Below are positions 1 to 8,452 of a DNA stretch of 64,000 bases, one piece after another. The stretch is from Lutimonas zeaxanthinifaciens (lineage in GTDB: Bacteria > Bacteroidota > Bacteroidia > Flavobacteriales > Flavobacteriaceae), in NCBI RefSeq assembly GCF_030503675.1, contig NZ_CP129964.1, forward strand, positions 2,976,001-3,040,000, in the 5' to 3' direction. Below the pieces are notes generated by a model that saw only the letters and a list, made by a program, of their open reading frames with translations, did no database searches and was not told the origin of the DNA. Position 1 is the stretch's first letter. Every line of letters begins with the position of its first letter. Position numbers and translations under genes: made by a program.

Positions 1-366
1 CCTTTTTTTCCATTGAACCACTACCAGTGTAAATGGTTCTATGTTATCAAGATTGATTTCCCCGCAGCTTTTTTCAAAATCCTCTGCAATTAAAAGATCC
101 AAAACAATATGTCCCCTACTCATTCTGTAAGGTTCATTTCTCACATGGTTCTCAAAAGCCCCGTTCAGCAGGCAAATTAAACGATTATCCCTACTTGTTC
201 CAATCCAGGTTCCTCCTGCTTTTCCATCTCTGGGGAAATGTAATGAAACATCATTCTTCACAACTGTTGCAGGGAATTCTGCATGTTCTCTTTTAAATCC
301 AACATCTCTGCTTGAGGTCAAAACAAAATCAGTTTCTGATAGTGGAAGAAAAGTAACTGTACACAT
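1..366 (-). CDS. NRDE/TANGO2 family protein, N-terminal part (partial)
   Basis: The gene runs off the left edge; only the first 122 codons are present. The reading begins Met-Cys-Thr-Val-Thr and contains FVLTSSRD near residue 15 and GGTWIGTS near residue 54, the layout of the NRDE family (transport and Golgi organisation 2 homologues). Members carry Cys at position 2, as in N-terminal nucleophile hydrolases, which fits here. The usual N-R-D-E is degenerate (S-R-D-V). The biochemical function of the family is not settled. It is transcribed away from pruA. The frame stays open to position 1 without a stop. Confidence 0.7.
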   Translation of the reverse strand, partial: MCTVTFLPLSETDFVLTSSRDVGFKREHAEFPATVVKNDVSLHFPRDGKAGGTWIGTSRDNRLICLLNGAFENHVRNEPYRMSRGHIVLDLLIAEDFEKSCGEINLDNIEPFTLVVVQWKKR

Positions 367-455
367 AAATATTGTGGATTACTGAATGAAAATGATCAAC
401 TGCTGCAAAGTTAACATTTAGCAACTACTACTATCTTAAAATCTTACATAATTCG

Positions 456-463
456 TACCTTTG
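456..463 (+). promoter_or_regulatory. candidate -7 promoter box of pruA (TAnnTTTG)
   Basis: TACCTTTG lies 43 nt before the pruA start and matches the Bacteroidota -7 consensus TAnnTTTG. No convincing -33 TTTG is seen at the usual distance. Confidence 0.4.
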
Positions 464-506
464 CCAACACTAAAAACGGATTTGTTCCATTATAAATTAA
501 AAACAT

Positions 507-2135
507 ATGTCAAACGGATTTTTTAAAGTGCCAAAAGCTGTGAATGAGCCGGTTAATTCATACGCTCCCGGGACACCAGAACACAAAGACTTAATAGCCA
601 CTTACAATAAAATGTTTAATGAAAAGGTAGATATTCCTTTTTATATTGGTAGTGAAGAATACAGAACAGGAAAAACAATCGATATTCATCCTCCCCACGA
701 CCATCAGCATAGTGTTGGACAGTATCATACGGCAGACAGAAAACATATTGAATTAGCCGTGGAAGAAGCGGCAAAGGCCAGAGTCAAATGGGCTAAAACA
801 AATTGGCAGGACCGAGCAGCCATCTTCTTAAAAGCGGCTGAATTGCTGGCGGGGCCGTTCCGATACAAAATGAATGCAGCGACCATGATCGCTCAGTCAA
901 AAAATGTAATGCAGGCAGAAATCGATTCAGCCTGTGAATTGATCGACTTTTTGCGATTCAATGTGGAATTTATGACTGAAATTTACAGCAACCAGCCTGA
1001 ATCAGCACCTGGCATATGGAACAGAATGGAATACAGACCTCTTGAAGGATTTGTTTATGCCATAACGCCGTTTAACTTTACGGCAATTGCTGGTAACCTT
1101 CCAGCGGCGCCTGCCATGATGGGTAATGTTGTTATCTGGAAACCGGCAAGATCACAGGTATATTCTGCAAATGTTATCATGGAATTGTTCAAGGAAGCAG
1201 GACTTCCTGATGGGGTCATCAATATGGTTACCGGTAATTCAAGTACCATTACAGACGTATTATTAAATCATAAAGATTTTTCAGGTGTTCATTTTACAGG
1301 TTCAACTCCTGTATTTGATGATTTCTGGAAAACCATTGGAGCAAATGTAAAACATTATCGTTCTTATCCGAGAATTGTTGGTGAAACAGGTGGAAAGGAT
1401 TTTATCTGGGCCCATCCCTCAGCGAATGCTCAGGAAGTAGCAACAGCCATCTCAAGGGGAGCCTTTGAATATCAGGGGCAGAAATGTTCGGCGGCCTCAA
1501 GAGCTTATTTACCAAAAAGTTTATGGAACGATATACGCGAGTCGGTCATAAAAGATGTGAATTCATTTAAAATGGGATCACCAGCAGATACAGGAAACTT
1601 TATCAATGCAGTCATTGACGATAGAGCCTTTAAAAAATTATCGGGATATCTGGATCAGGCAAAAAAAGACAATGATGCTGAAATTATTGTCGGAGGAGGA
1701 TATGACGATTCAAAAGGATACTTTATAGAACCTACTGTTATCGTTACAACTAACCCTCAATACGAAACCATGTGTACCGAGCTTTTCGGGCCTATCATCA
1801 CCGTTTATGTTTATGAAGATGCCGCGTGGGAAGAAGTACTTGATTTAGTAGATCAAACGGGAGAATATGCACTTACCGGTGCTATTTTTAGTCAAGACAG
1901 ATATGTAATTGCCACGGCTACCAGTAAGTTGGAAAATGCTGCCGGTAACTTTTACATCAATGACAAACCAACTGGTGCCGTTGTAGGTCAGCAACCTTTT
2001 GGAGGAGCCAGAGGATCAGGAACCAACGACAAGGCCGGGTCTGTATGGAATCTTTTAAGATGGGTTTCCAACAGGACGTTAAAGGAGACTTTTGTACCTC
2101 CAACAAATTACAGATACCCTTTCCTGGGAGAATAA
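507..2135 (+). CDS. pruA: L-glutamate gamma-semialdehyde (P5C) dehydrogenase
   Basis: 542-residue NAD(P)-dependent aldehyde dehydrogenase that oxidises delta1-pyrroline-5-carboxylate/glutamate semialdehyde to glutamate, the last step of proline catabolism, in the cytosol. Length and N-terminal sequence are those of the stand-alone bacterial/mitochondrial P5CDH type rather than the bifunctional PutA. Visible are the cofactor-site segment ITPFNFTAI, the GETGGKD motif and the catalytic Cys327 in YQGQKCSA. It is monocistronic, with a strong terminator directly downstream. Proline dehydrogenase is not in the window. It would receive carbon from the 3-hydroxyproline arm encoded near 35-37 kb. Confidence 0.95.
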   Translation: MSNGFFKVPKAVNEPVNSYAPGTPEHKDLIATYNKMFNEKVDIPFYIGSEEYRTGKTIDIHPPHDHQHSVGQYHTADRKHIELAVEEAAKARVKWAKTNWQDRAAIFLKAAELLAGPFRYKMNAATMIAQSKNVMQAEIDSACELIDFLRFNVEFMTEIYSNQPESAPGIWNRMEYRPLEGFVYAITPFNFTAIAGNLPAAPAMMGNVVIWKPARSQVYSANVIMELFKEAGLPDGVINMVTGNSSTITDVLLNHKDFSGVHFTGSTPVFDDFWKTIGANVKHYRSYPRIVGETGGKDFIWAHPSANAQEVATAISRGAFEYQGQKCSAASRAYLPKSLWNDIRESVIKDVNSFKMGSPADTGNFINAVIDDRAFKKLSGYLDQAKKDNDAEIIVGGGYDDSKGYFIEPTVIVTTNPQYETMCTELFGPIITVYVYEDAAWEEVLDLVDQTGEYALTGAIFSQDRYVIATATSKLENAAGNFYINDKPTGAVVGQQPFGGARGSGTNDKAGSVWNLLRWVSNRTLKETFVPPTNYRYPFLGE

Positions 2136-2158
2136 ATGTGATTTAATCTTGTAATTAG

Positions 2159-2191
2159 GCCCGAAAACTGAATAGTTTTCGGGCTTTTTTT
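2159..2191 (+). terminator. rho-independent terminator of pruA
   Basis: An 11-bp perfect stem (GCCCGAAAACT with its complement at 2174-2184), a 4-nt loop and seven T. The T run overlaps the stop codon of the small minus-strand gene ending at 2190. Confidence 0.93.
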
Positions 2192-2369
2192 ATACACCCT
2201 GCATCTTATCCGCATCGGGTAAAAACCCAACTAGCTTTTGCGGATCATGTATGAGTACCGGAATATGCTGGCAGCAGATAAAGAAACTTGACTCTTTGTA
2301 ATAAAACTGAGTCACCGGAATTTCTTCAGGCCCCTTATTACAAACCAGACAATTTTTATGATTTTCCAT
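2190..2369 (-). CDS. small Cys-rich protein at the end of the kynurenine operon
   Basis: A 59-residue frame starting at ATG (2367-2369) and ending with TAA overlapping the pruA terminator T run. It has a CxxC pair at residues 7 and 10 (NCLVCNKG) and a second Cys pair followed by His (ICCQH, residues 31-35), a spacing that could bind one metal ion. No signal peptide or membrane segment. It follows kynureninase on the same strand after 112 nt, so it is probably the last cistron of the tryptophan operon. I do not recognise a named family; the metal site is inferred from Cys/His spacing only. Confidence 0.6.
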   Translation of the reverse strand: MENHKNCLVCNKGPEEIPVTQFYYKESSFFICCQHIPVLIHDPQKLVGFLPDADKMQGV

Positions 2370-2481
2370 GTTCTATTTTTTTATCTCACAAAAATAAAAC
2401 CTGGCCAACCCTTAAACTATGACTTTCATTAGCTAATTGAAAAATCACGGATAAGGTTTAAAAATTTTGTACATCAGAAAA

Positions 2482-3747
2482 TTAACGTACCAATTCCTTT
2501 AGAATTTCTACAAATCTGAATACATCAGTAAAACTATTGTACAGCGGTGCAGGAGCGATTCGAATCACATCAGGTTCTCTCCAATCGGCAATAACCCCTT
2601 TGTTGCTTATAGCCTCGAACAGGGATTTATCACTTTTTAATACTCTTATGGAAAGCTGGGCTCCTCTTGCTTCCGGATCTTTTGGCGTTATGACCTGAAT
2701 CCGATCACTTCGGAGACCATCAATCAAAAATTCCAGATAACCCGTTAATTTTCTAGATTTCTCAATTAGTTTATCCATCCCAACCTGATCAAAAATATCC
2801 AGAGACGCTTTTAGGGCCGCCATAGAAAGGACCGTTTCATTGCTCATCTGCCATCCTTCGGCACCTTCAATCGGATCGAAGGTATCATCCATTAAAAATC
2901 TTGTTTCTTTTTTATTTCCCCACCATCCGGTGAATCTTGGAAGGTCCTTTCTTTTGATATGATCTGAATGAACAAAACAACCTGCAATACCTCCTGGCCC
3001 TGAATTCATGTATTTATAGGTACACCAAACGGCAAAATCAACCCCCCAGTCATGAAGAGACAATTTTAAATTCCCGGCACCGTGTGCAAGATCAAAACCC
3101 ACCTGGCAGCCCATAGCATGACCGGCTTTTGTTATGGATTCCATATCATAGGCCTGGCCGGTATAATAATTCAGGCCACTTAGCAAAACAAGGGCAATTT
3201 CATTTCCTTCACGCGCAATTAAATCTGTAATGTCTTCGGTTCTTAAGAGATCCTCTCCCTTTCTAGGCTCCACCTCTATTAAAGTTTCGTCAGGGTCATA
3301 GCCGTGGAACTCCAGTTGGGATTTAACCGCATACTGATCAGATGGAAAAGCATTTTTTTCGATCACGATTTTTCTTCTTTCACCCTCAGGCCTGTAGAAA
3401 GTTACCATCATCAAATGAAGGTTAACCGTTAAGCTGTTCATGGCAACTACTTCCTTATGCTTGGCTCCCACAATAGCAGCCATTTTCTTCCCAAGGTCCT
3501 CATGATATGTCGCGAAGGGGTTCTCTCCTTCAAAATGCCCTTTGACGCCGAGGTATTTCCAATCATCAAGGACGGCCTCGATATAAGTTTTTGTTGTTTT
3601 AGGTTGTAATCCCAGGGAATTTCCACAGAAATAAATGGATTCTTTACCATCAGTGTGTTTAGGAAAATAAAACTGATACCTGTAAGAGGCCAGGGAATCC
3701 TCTTTATCCATTTTTAATGCGAATTCTTTGTTATTATGGTATTCCAT
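2482..3747 (-). CDS. kynU: kynureninase
   Basis: 421-residue PLP enzyme of fold type I that cleaves L-kynurenine to anthranilate and alanine (3-hydroxykynurenine may also serve). The family signature is clear: an N-terminal FCGNSLGLQPK segment, FDLAHGAGN with the cofactor-binding Asp, and the PLP lysine K245 in CTYKYMNSGPGG. Length is normal. It lies 10 nt after the cyclase-family gene, in the order dioxygenase, formamidase, kynureninase, i.e. the full route from tryptophan to anthranilate. No kynurenine monooxygenase or 3-hydroxyanthranilate dioxygenase is present here. Confidence 0.95.
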   Translation of the reverse strand: MEYHNNKEFALKMDKEDSLASYRYQFYFPKHTDGKESIYFCGNSLGLQPKTTKTYIEAVLDDWKYLGVKGHFEGENPFATYHEDLGKKMAAIVGAKHKEVVAMNSLTVNLHLMMVTFYRPEGERRKIVIEKNAFPSDQYAVKSQLEFHGYDPDETLIEVEPRKGEDLLRTEDITDLIAREGNEIALVLLSGLNYYTGQAYDMESITKAGHAMGCQVGFDLAHGAGNLKLSLHDWGVDFAVWCTYKYMNSGPGGIAGCFVHSDHIKRKDLPRFTGWWGNKKETRFLMDDTFDPIEGAEGWQMSNETVLSMAALKASLDIFDQVGMDKLIEKSRKLTGYLEFLIDGLRSDRIQVITPKDPEARGAQLSIRVLKSDKSLFEAISNKGVIADWREPDVIRIAPAPLYNSFTDVFRFVEILKELVR

Positions 3748-3757
3748 TTTAATCGTT

Positions 3758-4594
3758 TTAATTGTTCAAATCCTTGTCCAAAGACTCAATGGGAAAAATG
3801 ATGGGCCTGCTTGGCGAAGCATCTAAAACAAATGGGGTTATTTGCAAATTGAGAAGATAATTCCCATCAGCTATTTCATCCTTAACGTAAATCATTTCAG
3901 TAATCGTCTTATGTAAATTACTATTCTCGGATTCTTTATGAGTTTCAGCTTTCATATTCCAATAAATACGATGTCCTGATAATTTGCCTTCGTCATTTGC
4001 CCTGTCCACAGAAGGAAGATCCACCAATAAATGATCCACACCCAATTCCGAAATATATTTCATAGCTTCCATCGAAAAGAAAGGAGTTTTATGATCGGAA
4101 TAGGACCTGTACATTTTTGAAAGATTATTTGGCAGTGTCCTGATTATCAATCCTTTTAAAAATTCTTTAGGCATCGAAGATAAACTTTCCTTTAGGGAGG
4201 CCAGGGTGATGAAAAGGTCTCCGTCTCCTTTATCAGGAGCATAGCTGTCAAAAGAGTTCAAAGCTATTTCAGGAGTCAGGGTGATAAGTGTTGCCGGGAT
4301 AAAGCTGTCTTTTAGCTGCTTTTGAACTGAAAATCTATGATCTGTAATATGTCCGATACACTCTGTATGAGTGCCGTTACAATGGGGAACCAACCGAAGT
4401 TCGTCAAAATTACAGGATCCGCCTCTTCGGGTATCTCCGATAACTGATCCATACTCAAAAGCCTTTGAAGTTGCTTTCGGAACTCCGAAAGCATTCGGCT
4501 GTTCCGCATTGAATTTCATAGGAATGGACAAGTCCTCATATTGATTTGAATCAAAGCAAAAGGTTTTTCCTTCAATTTTAAATTCCAGGTTCAT
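3758..4594 (-). CDS. cyclase-family metal-dependent hydrolase, probable kynurenine formamidase
   Basis: 278 residues of the cyclase family (KynB type, PF04199-like). The metal site appears as HCNGTHTE near residue 90; the usual family form is HxGTHxD, so the final acidic ligand is Glu rather than Asp. Position between tryptophan dioxygenase and kynureninase, 6 nt after the former and 10 nt before the latter, indicates hydrolysis of N-formylkynurenine to kynurenine and formate. The protein is longer than typical KynB (about 210 residues) and divergent, so the role rests mainly on the operon. No signal peptide, so cytosolic. Confidence 0.75.
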   Translation of the reverse strand: MNLEFKIEGKTFCFDSNQYEDLSIPMKFNAEQPNAFGVPKATSKAFEYGSVIGDTRRGGSCNFDELRLVPHCNGTHTECIGHITDHRFSVQKQLKDSFIPATLITLTPEIALNSFDSYAPDKGDGDLFITLASLKESLSSMPKEFLKGLIIRTLPNNLSKMYRSYSDHKTPFFSMEAMKYISELGVDHLLVDLPSVDRANDEGKLSGHRIYWNMKAETHKESENSNLHKTITEMIYVKDEIADGNYLLNLQITPFVLDASPSRPIIFPIESLDKDLNN

Positions 4595-4600
4595 AGGCGA

Positions 4601-5704
4601 TTATTTATTACTCTGCTTTGAAAAGTTAAAATCCAGTTTGCGCTTAAGTTCTTCAGGTAACTCAGGGAGAAATGATCTTGGAATCAATAAGGTTGACACA
4701 TTATGCAAATCATAAAAAATCCGGTGACGATCTGCCGTGGTCTTCAGGTAATCATATCCTGAGGAACCTCCTGTTCCAATTTTCTGTCCCAGTGTTCTGA
4801 GTACCATCTGAGCATGTCTATTTCTCCAGGTAGTCAGCAACTCATCCATATCAATAAGTTTCTGAAGGAACATAAAGGGTTGCCTCAAAAGGGGTTCATC
4901 CCTGTATAAATTTATCAATAAAGCACTAATTGTGGCTCTATATGAAAGTTTAAGTCTTCCTTCTTTAAGCTTCTCCTCGTGTTTATCCTTATTAAAGATC
5001 GAACTGAAATAGGTATTTGTCTCACCAAGCATTCTTATTCTTAAATTCTTTTCATGCTCAGAAATATAATCCGCATTTTTGATCGCTTCCTCTTCTCTTT
5101 TGAGCATTTTCATGACCGAATTCTGATATTCCTGAAGAAAATCAAACCGTTCAAACTGAAGAAACGGAGTTCGTTCCAACCATTTTTCAACCAACTGAAG
5201 CATGGAGTCTTCAGCCTCAAGTTTATTTAATATCTCTTGTTCTTCATCAGAAAAAACTCCTGAATAGGCGCATTGTGTGTAAGAAACTCTACTTTCTCTT
5301 TTCAGCCCTAAAGAAACCTCCAGTTGTCTGAACTGGAAGCTTTGAAATCCTGAAGCGGGAAGCAAATAATTTCTAAAATCCAAAAAGTCCAAAGGCGTCA
5401 TTGTTTCAATGATATCAATCTGATCAACCAGGATCTTTTGAATCTTTACGATTCTATCCAATCTTGAAATAGCAACTCCAATTTGAGCCTCTTCAACGGT
5501 TCCTTCACTAAACAGGTCCATGACAGAATTCAGGTCATGCAGAATCTCTTTAAACCAAAGTTCATATACCTGATGAACGATGATAAAAAGCATTTCATCA
5601 TGGGCCGGTTTTTTAAATTCCTCACTCCTGAGATGCTGTGCCTTGAGAATTTTTTGCAGCTGAAGATACTGATCATAGTGTATTGAAGAGAGTTCTTTGT
5701 CCAT
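4601..5704 (-). CDS. kynA: tryptophan 2,3-dioxygenase
   Basis: 367-residue heme dioxygenase that opens the indole ring of L-tryptophan to N-formylkynurenine. Diagnostic parts are the distal His44 in FIIVHQVYELW, the substrate region GFQSFQFRQLE, the proximal heme ligand His297 in WRNRHAQMVLR, and the C-terminal GTGGSSGYDYL loop. It is the first gene of a minus-strand operon with the formamidase and kynureninase. Length resembles animal TDO more than the shorter proteobacterial enzymes. The 228-nt divergent gap to the DUF502 gene should contain its promoter; I see no clean TAnnTTTG box there. Confidence 0.95.
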   Translation of the reverse strand: MDKELSSIHYDQYLQLQKILKAQHLRSEEFKKPAHDEMLFIIVHQVYELWFKEILHDLNSVMDLFSEGTVEEAQIGVAISRLDRIVKIQKILVDQIDIIETMTPLDFLDFRNYLLPASGFQSFQFRQLEVSLGLKRESRVSYTQCAYSGVFSDEEQEILNKLEAEDSMLQLVEKWLERTPFLQFERFDFLQEYQNSVMKMLKREEEAIKNADYISEHEKNLRIRMLGETNTYFSSIFNKDKHEEKLKEGRLKLSYRATISALLINLYRDEPLLRQPFMFLQKLIDMDELLTTWRNRHAQMVLRTLGQKIGTGGSSGYDYLKTTADRHRIFYDLHNVSTLLIPRSFLPELPEELKRKLDFNFSKQSNK

Positions 5705-5932
5705 GGAGTAAAAAAGATATGATTGCGAATATTCTAATTTTATCGCTAATTTAAGGAAAGAAAATCATCATTCCTTAAATATTTATAACATCGATTTTGA
5801 ATTCTTGAATTTTACAAGCATTTCCCTTTTGCAAATTCTAAGATAATTACAGCTTTTTTATCCCGTCGAACATGCCATCTTTTCTTCGTAATTTGGATGC
5901 TGAAAAAAGAAGAAACTTCAAAAAAATAAATC

Positions 5933-6511
5933 ATGAAAAAACTAGTCAACTACCTGCTCCAGGGACTACTTTATATTGCCCCACTGGGAATTACCGCTTA
6001 TCTGATCTATGCTTCGTTTAATTTTGTGGACGGATTATCTCAAAAATTACTAAATCGATTCTTTGACTTTGAAATCCCAGGACTTGGAATTTTATCGCTC
6101 ATGGTTTTTCTGATCTTTATTGGGTTTTTGGGGAGGACAATCATCGCTCAACCGCTTAAGAAAATATTTAAGCAAATTATTGACAAAGTTCCTTTACTCA
6201 ATTTTATCTATTCTGCGTTGAATGATCTTTTTTCAGCATTCGTTGGCAAGGAGAAAAAATTTAACCAGCCTGTTCTGGTTAGGGTTAACCTCAATTCAGA
6301 TCTCGAAAAACTGGGATTTGTTACCGAAGAGGACCTGGAGGTTATAAAAGCAGAAGGAAAGGTTGCGGTTTACTTTCCGCATTCCTATAATTTTTCAGGA
6401 GAATTGTTCGTGGTACCCAGGAATCAGATAAAACACCTGGACATAAACTCAAGTGAATTAATGAGGTTTATAGTTTCTGCAGGATTAACCGGTTGGGAAA
6501 AACACGATTAG
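5933..6511 (+). CDS. DUF502 family membrane protein
   Basis: 192 residues with two hydrophobic segments (about residues 8-30 and 45-70) separated by a short polar stretch, then a soluble C-terminal domain containing KVAVYFPHSYNFSGELFVVP, the typical DUF502 ending. Members are small inner-membrane proteins of unknown function. It reads toward rsmG; the two stop codons overlap (TAG at 6509-6511, TAA of rsmG at 6508-6510 on the other strand). Confidence 0.85.
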   Translation: MKKLVNYLLQGLLYIAPLGITAYLIYASFNFVDGLSQKLLNRFFDFEIPGLGILSLMVFLIFIGFLGRTIIAQPLKKIFKQIIDKVPLLNFIYSALNDLFSAFVGKEKKFNQPVLVRVNLNSDLEKLGFVTEEDLEVIKAEGKVAVYFPHSYNFSGELFVVPRNQIKHLDINSSELMRFIVSAGLTGWEKHD

Positions 6512-7137
6512 AGCCTGTATTTGATTGGGATATGGACCACCTTTTTGGTTTCAAAAAAGGGGTTGTCAAAAAAGTCGCTTAAATCAAAAAGCCTCGCGCT
6601 CGGGAAATTTTTTAGTTCTTCGGTAAGGTCTCCTCCCTTCAAATAAAGAATTCCGTTTCTTAATTCGTGACTATTCTTCTTTGCTATTTTCTTTCTTACC
6701 CATTTCACAAAATCATCCATTTTTGTGACCGCCCGACTCACAATAAAGTCATATTCGCCCTTCACCTTTTCCGCTCTTCCGTGAATTGCAGTGACATTTT
6801 CTAATCCAAGTTCCTGAGAAACTCCTTCTACTACTTTAATCTTTTTTCCAATGGAATCAACCAGGACGAATTCGGTTTCCGGAAACATAATAGCCAAAGG
6901 GATCCCGGGAAATCCACCTCCCGTACCCACATCAAGCACTCTGGAAGCAGGTAAAAATTTCTGCACCTTCGCTATTCCCAAGGAATGTAAAACATGCCGA
7001 AGATACAATGAGTCAATATCCTTTCTCGATACCACATTGATCTTTGCGTTCCATTCTCTGTAAAGATCCCCTAGATTTGAAAACTGTTCCAGTTGCTTAT
7101 CACTTAACTCAGGAAATTTTTCAGTAATGCAATCCAT
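6508..7137 (-). CDS. rsmG: 16S rRNA (guanine-527-N7)-methyltransferase RsmG
   Basis: 209-residue Rossmann-fold SAM-dependent methyltransferase of the GidB/RsmG family, modifying G527 in the 530 loop of 16S rRNA. The SAM motif VGTGGGFPGIPLA is near residue 70, and FIVSRAVTKMDDFVKW matches the conserved SRA segment. Length is typical. A TAnnTTTG box lies 13 nt before the start codon. Monocistronic. Confidence 0.93.
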   Translation of the reverse strand: MDCITEKFPELSDKQLEQFSNLGDLYREWNAKINVVSRKDIDSLYLRHVLHSLGIAKVQKFLPASRVLDVGTGGGFPGIPLAIMFPETEFVLVDSIGKKIKVVEGVSQELGLENVTAIHGRAEKVKGEYDFIVSRAVTKMDDFVKWVRKKIAKKNSHELRNGILYLKGGDLTEELKNFPSARLFDLSDFFDNPFFETKKVVHIPIKYRL

Positions 7138-7150
7138 GATAACTTTTTGA

Positions 7151-7158
7151 CAAAAATA
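7151..7158 (-). promoter_or_regulatory. candidate -7 promoter box of rsmG
   Basis: TATTTTTG on the minus strand, 13 nt before the rsmG ATG, matches TAnnTTTG and would give a very short 5' leader. Confidence 0.4.
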
Positions 7159-7287
7159 CGATTAATCTACGTTGGTATTTCTTCCTTAAGTACAAGACTG
7201 TTGAAATATTCACAACAATACAAATTTTAGTATAAATATTTGACAAGAATATGGCTCTTTTTTAACAATATTTAGCCAAAAAACAAT

Positions 7288-7295
7288 TAGCTTTG
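7288..7295 (+). promoter_or_regulatory. candidate -7 promoter box of the desaturase gene
   Basis: TAGCTTTG, 42 nt before the ATG, matches TAnnTTTG. No clear -33 element. Confidence 0.45.
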
Positions 7296-7337
7296 CAAAC
7301 TGAATTCTGTTACATTGACAAAAACTAAAGGAACCAT

Positions 7338-8429
7338 ATGCAAGGGATAAAATTTGTTACAAGAGATAAGACCAACTTCATCAAAACTCTGAATAAAAGA
7401 GTAAATAACTACTTCAAAGAAAATAATTTAAAGAAAACAGGCAATTGGAAATTGTATAGTAAAGCCATTGTGATGTTTACGCTTTTTATTGCACCAATGG
7501 TCATTTTACTAACGGTGAAACTACCGATCTGGGCCATGATCTTAATGACCATCACCATAGGAGTAGGAATGGCCGGTGTAGGTATGAATATTATGCATGA
7601 CGCAAATCATGAATCGTTCTCCAGTAAAAAATGGGTAAACAAAATCATGGGAAGCAGCATCTATATTCTTGCGGGAAATGTTTACAACTGGAAAGTTCAG
7701 CACAACGTCCTTCATCATACCTATACTAACATTCAGGGAATGGATGAAGACATAGATGCGGGTCGAATCATTCGATTTTCAAAACATGCAAAGTGGCTGA
7801 AAATTCACAAATTCCAGAAATATTATTCCATTTTCCTATATGGCTTGCTGACCATTAACTGGGCGATCACAACCGATTTCAAACAAATGCACAATTATCT
7901 CAAGCGTAAACTATCTTATGGGAAATTTCCGAATCCGGCTAAAGAATGGTCTATCCTGGTTATCACTAAACTATTGTACTACAGCCTTTGGATCGTTCTT
8001 CCGATCATGGTGATCGATGTACCTTGGTGGCAGGTTCTGATTGGTTTCTTTATCATGCATTATACTGCTGGAATGATTCTTAGTGTAGTATTCCAACTGG
8101 CACACGTGATGCCAAATACGGATATGCCAACTCCTGATGAAAACGGAGTGATGGAACATACATGGGCCATTCACCAACTATATACTACGTCAAATTTTGC
8201 CATTAACAATAAACTTGTCAATTTCTTTACCGGTGGACTGAATCACCAGGTAGAACATCATATTTTCCCGCACATTTCTCACATTCACTACAAGAAAATC
8301 TCAGAAATCGTTAAGAAAACCACGAGAGAATTCAATCTTCCTTATAATGAATACAAGACGATGATTGGAGCCTTTATTGATCATTTTAAACAGCTCGACA
8401 GCTTGGGAAAACATCCGGAATTCGCATAA
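7338..8429 (+). CDS. membrane fatty-acid (acyl-CoA/acyl-lipid) desaturase
   Basis: 363-residue integral-membrane di-iron desaturase. The three His boxes are HDANHE (about residue 93), HNVLHH (about residue 128) and HQVEHH (about residue 302). The last, with Gln replacing the first His, is the form found in front-end and linoleoyl-CoA type desaturases. Four hydrophobic segments lie between them. It inserts a double bond in acyl chains at the cytoplasmic membrane; the regiospecificity cannot be read from sequence. It stands alone, 23 nt before an aminotransferase gene on the same strand. Confidence 0.9.
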   Translation: MQGIKFVTRDKTNFIKTLNKRVNNYFKENNLKKTGNWKLYSKAIVMFTLFIAPMVILLTVKLPIWAMILMTITIGVGMAGVGMNIMHDANHESFSSKKWVNKIMGSSIYILAGNVYNWKVQHNVLHHTYTNIQGMDEDIDAGRIIRFSKHAKWLKIHKFQKYYSIFLYGLLTINWAITTDFKQMHNYLKRKLSYGKFPNPAKEWSILVITKLLYYSLWIVLPIMVIDVPWWQVLIGFFIMHYTAGMILSVVFQLAHVMPNTDMPTPDENGVMEHTWAIHQLYTTSNFAINNKLVNFFTGGLNHQVEHHIFPHISHIHYKKISEIVKKTTREFNLPYNEYKTMIGAFIDHFKQLDSLGKHPEFA

Positions 8430-8452
8430 ATCATAAATCATAAAGTTTTAAA

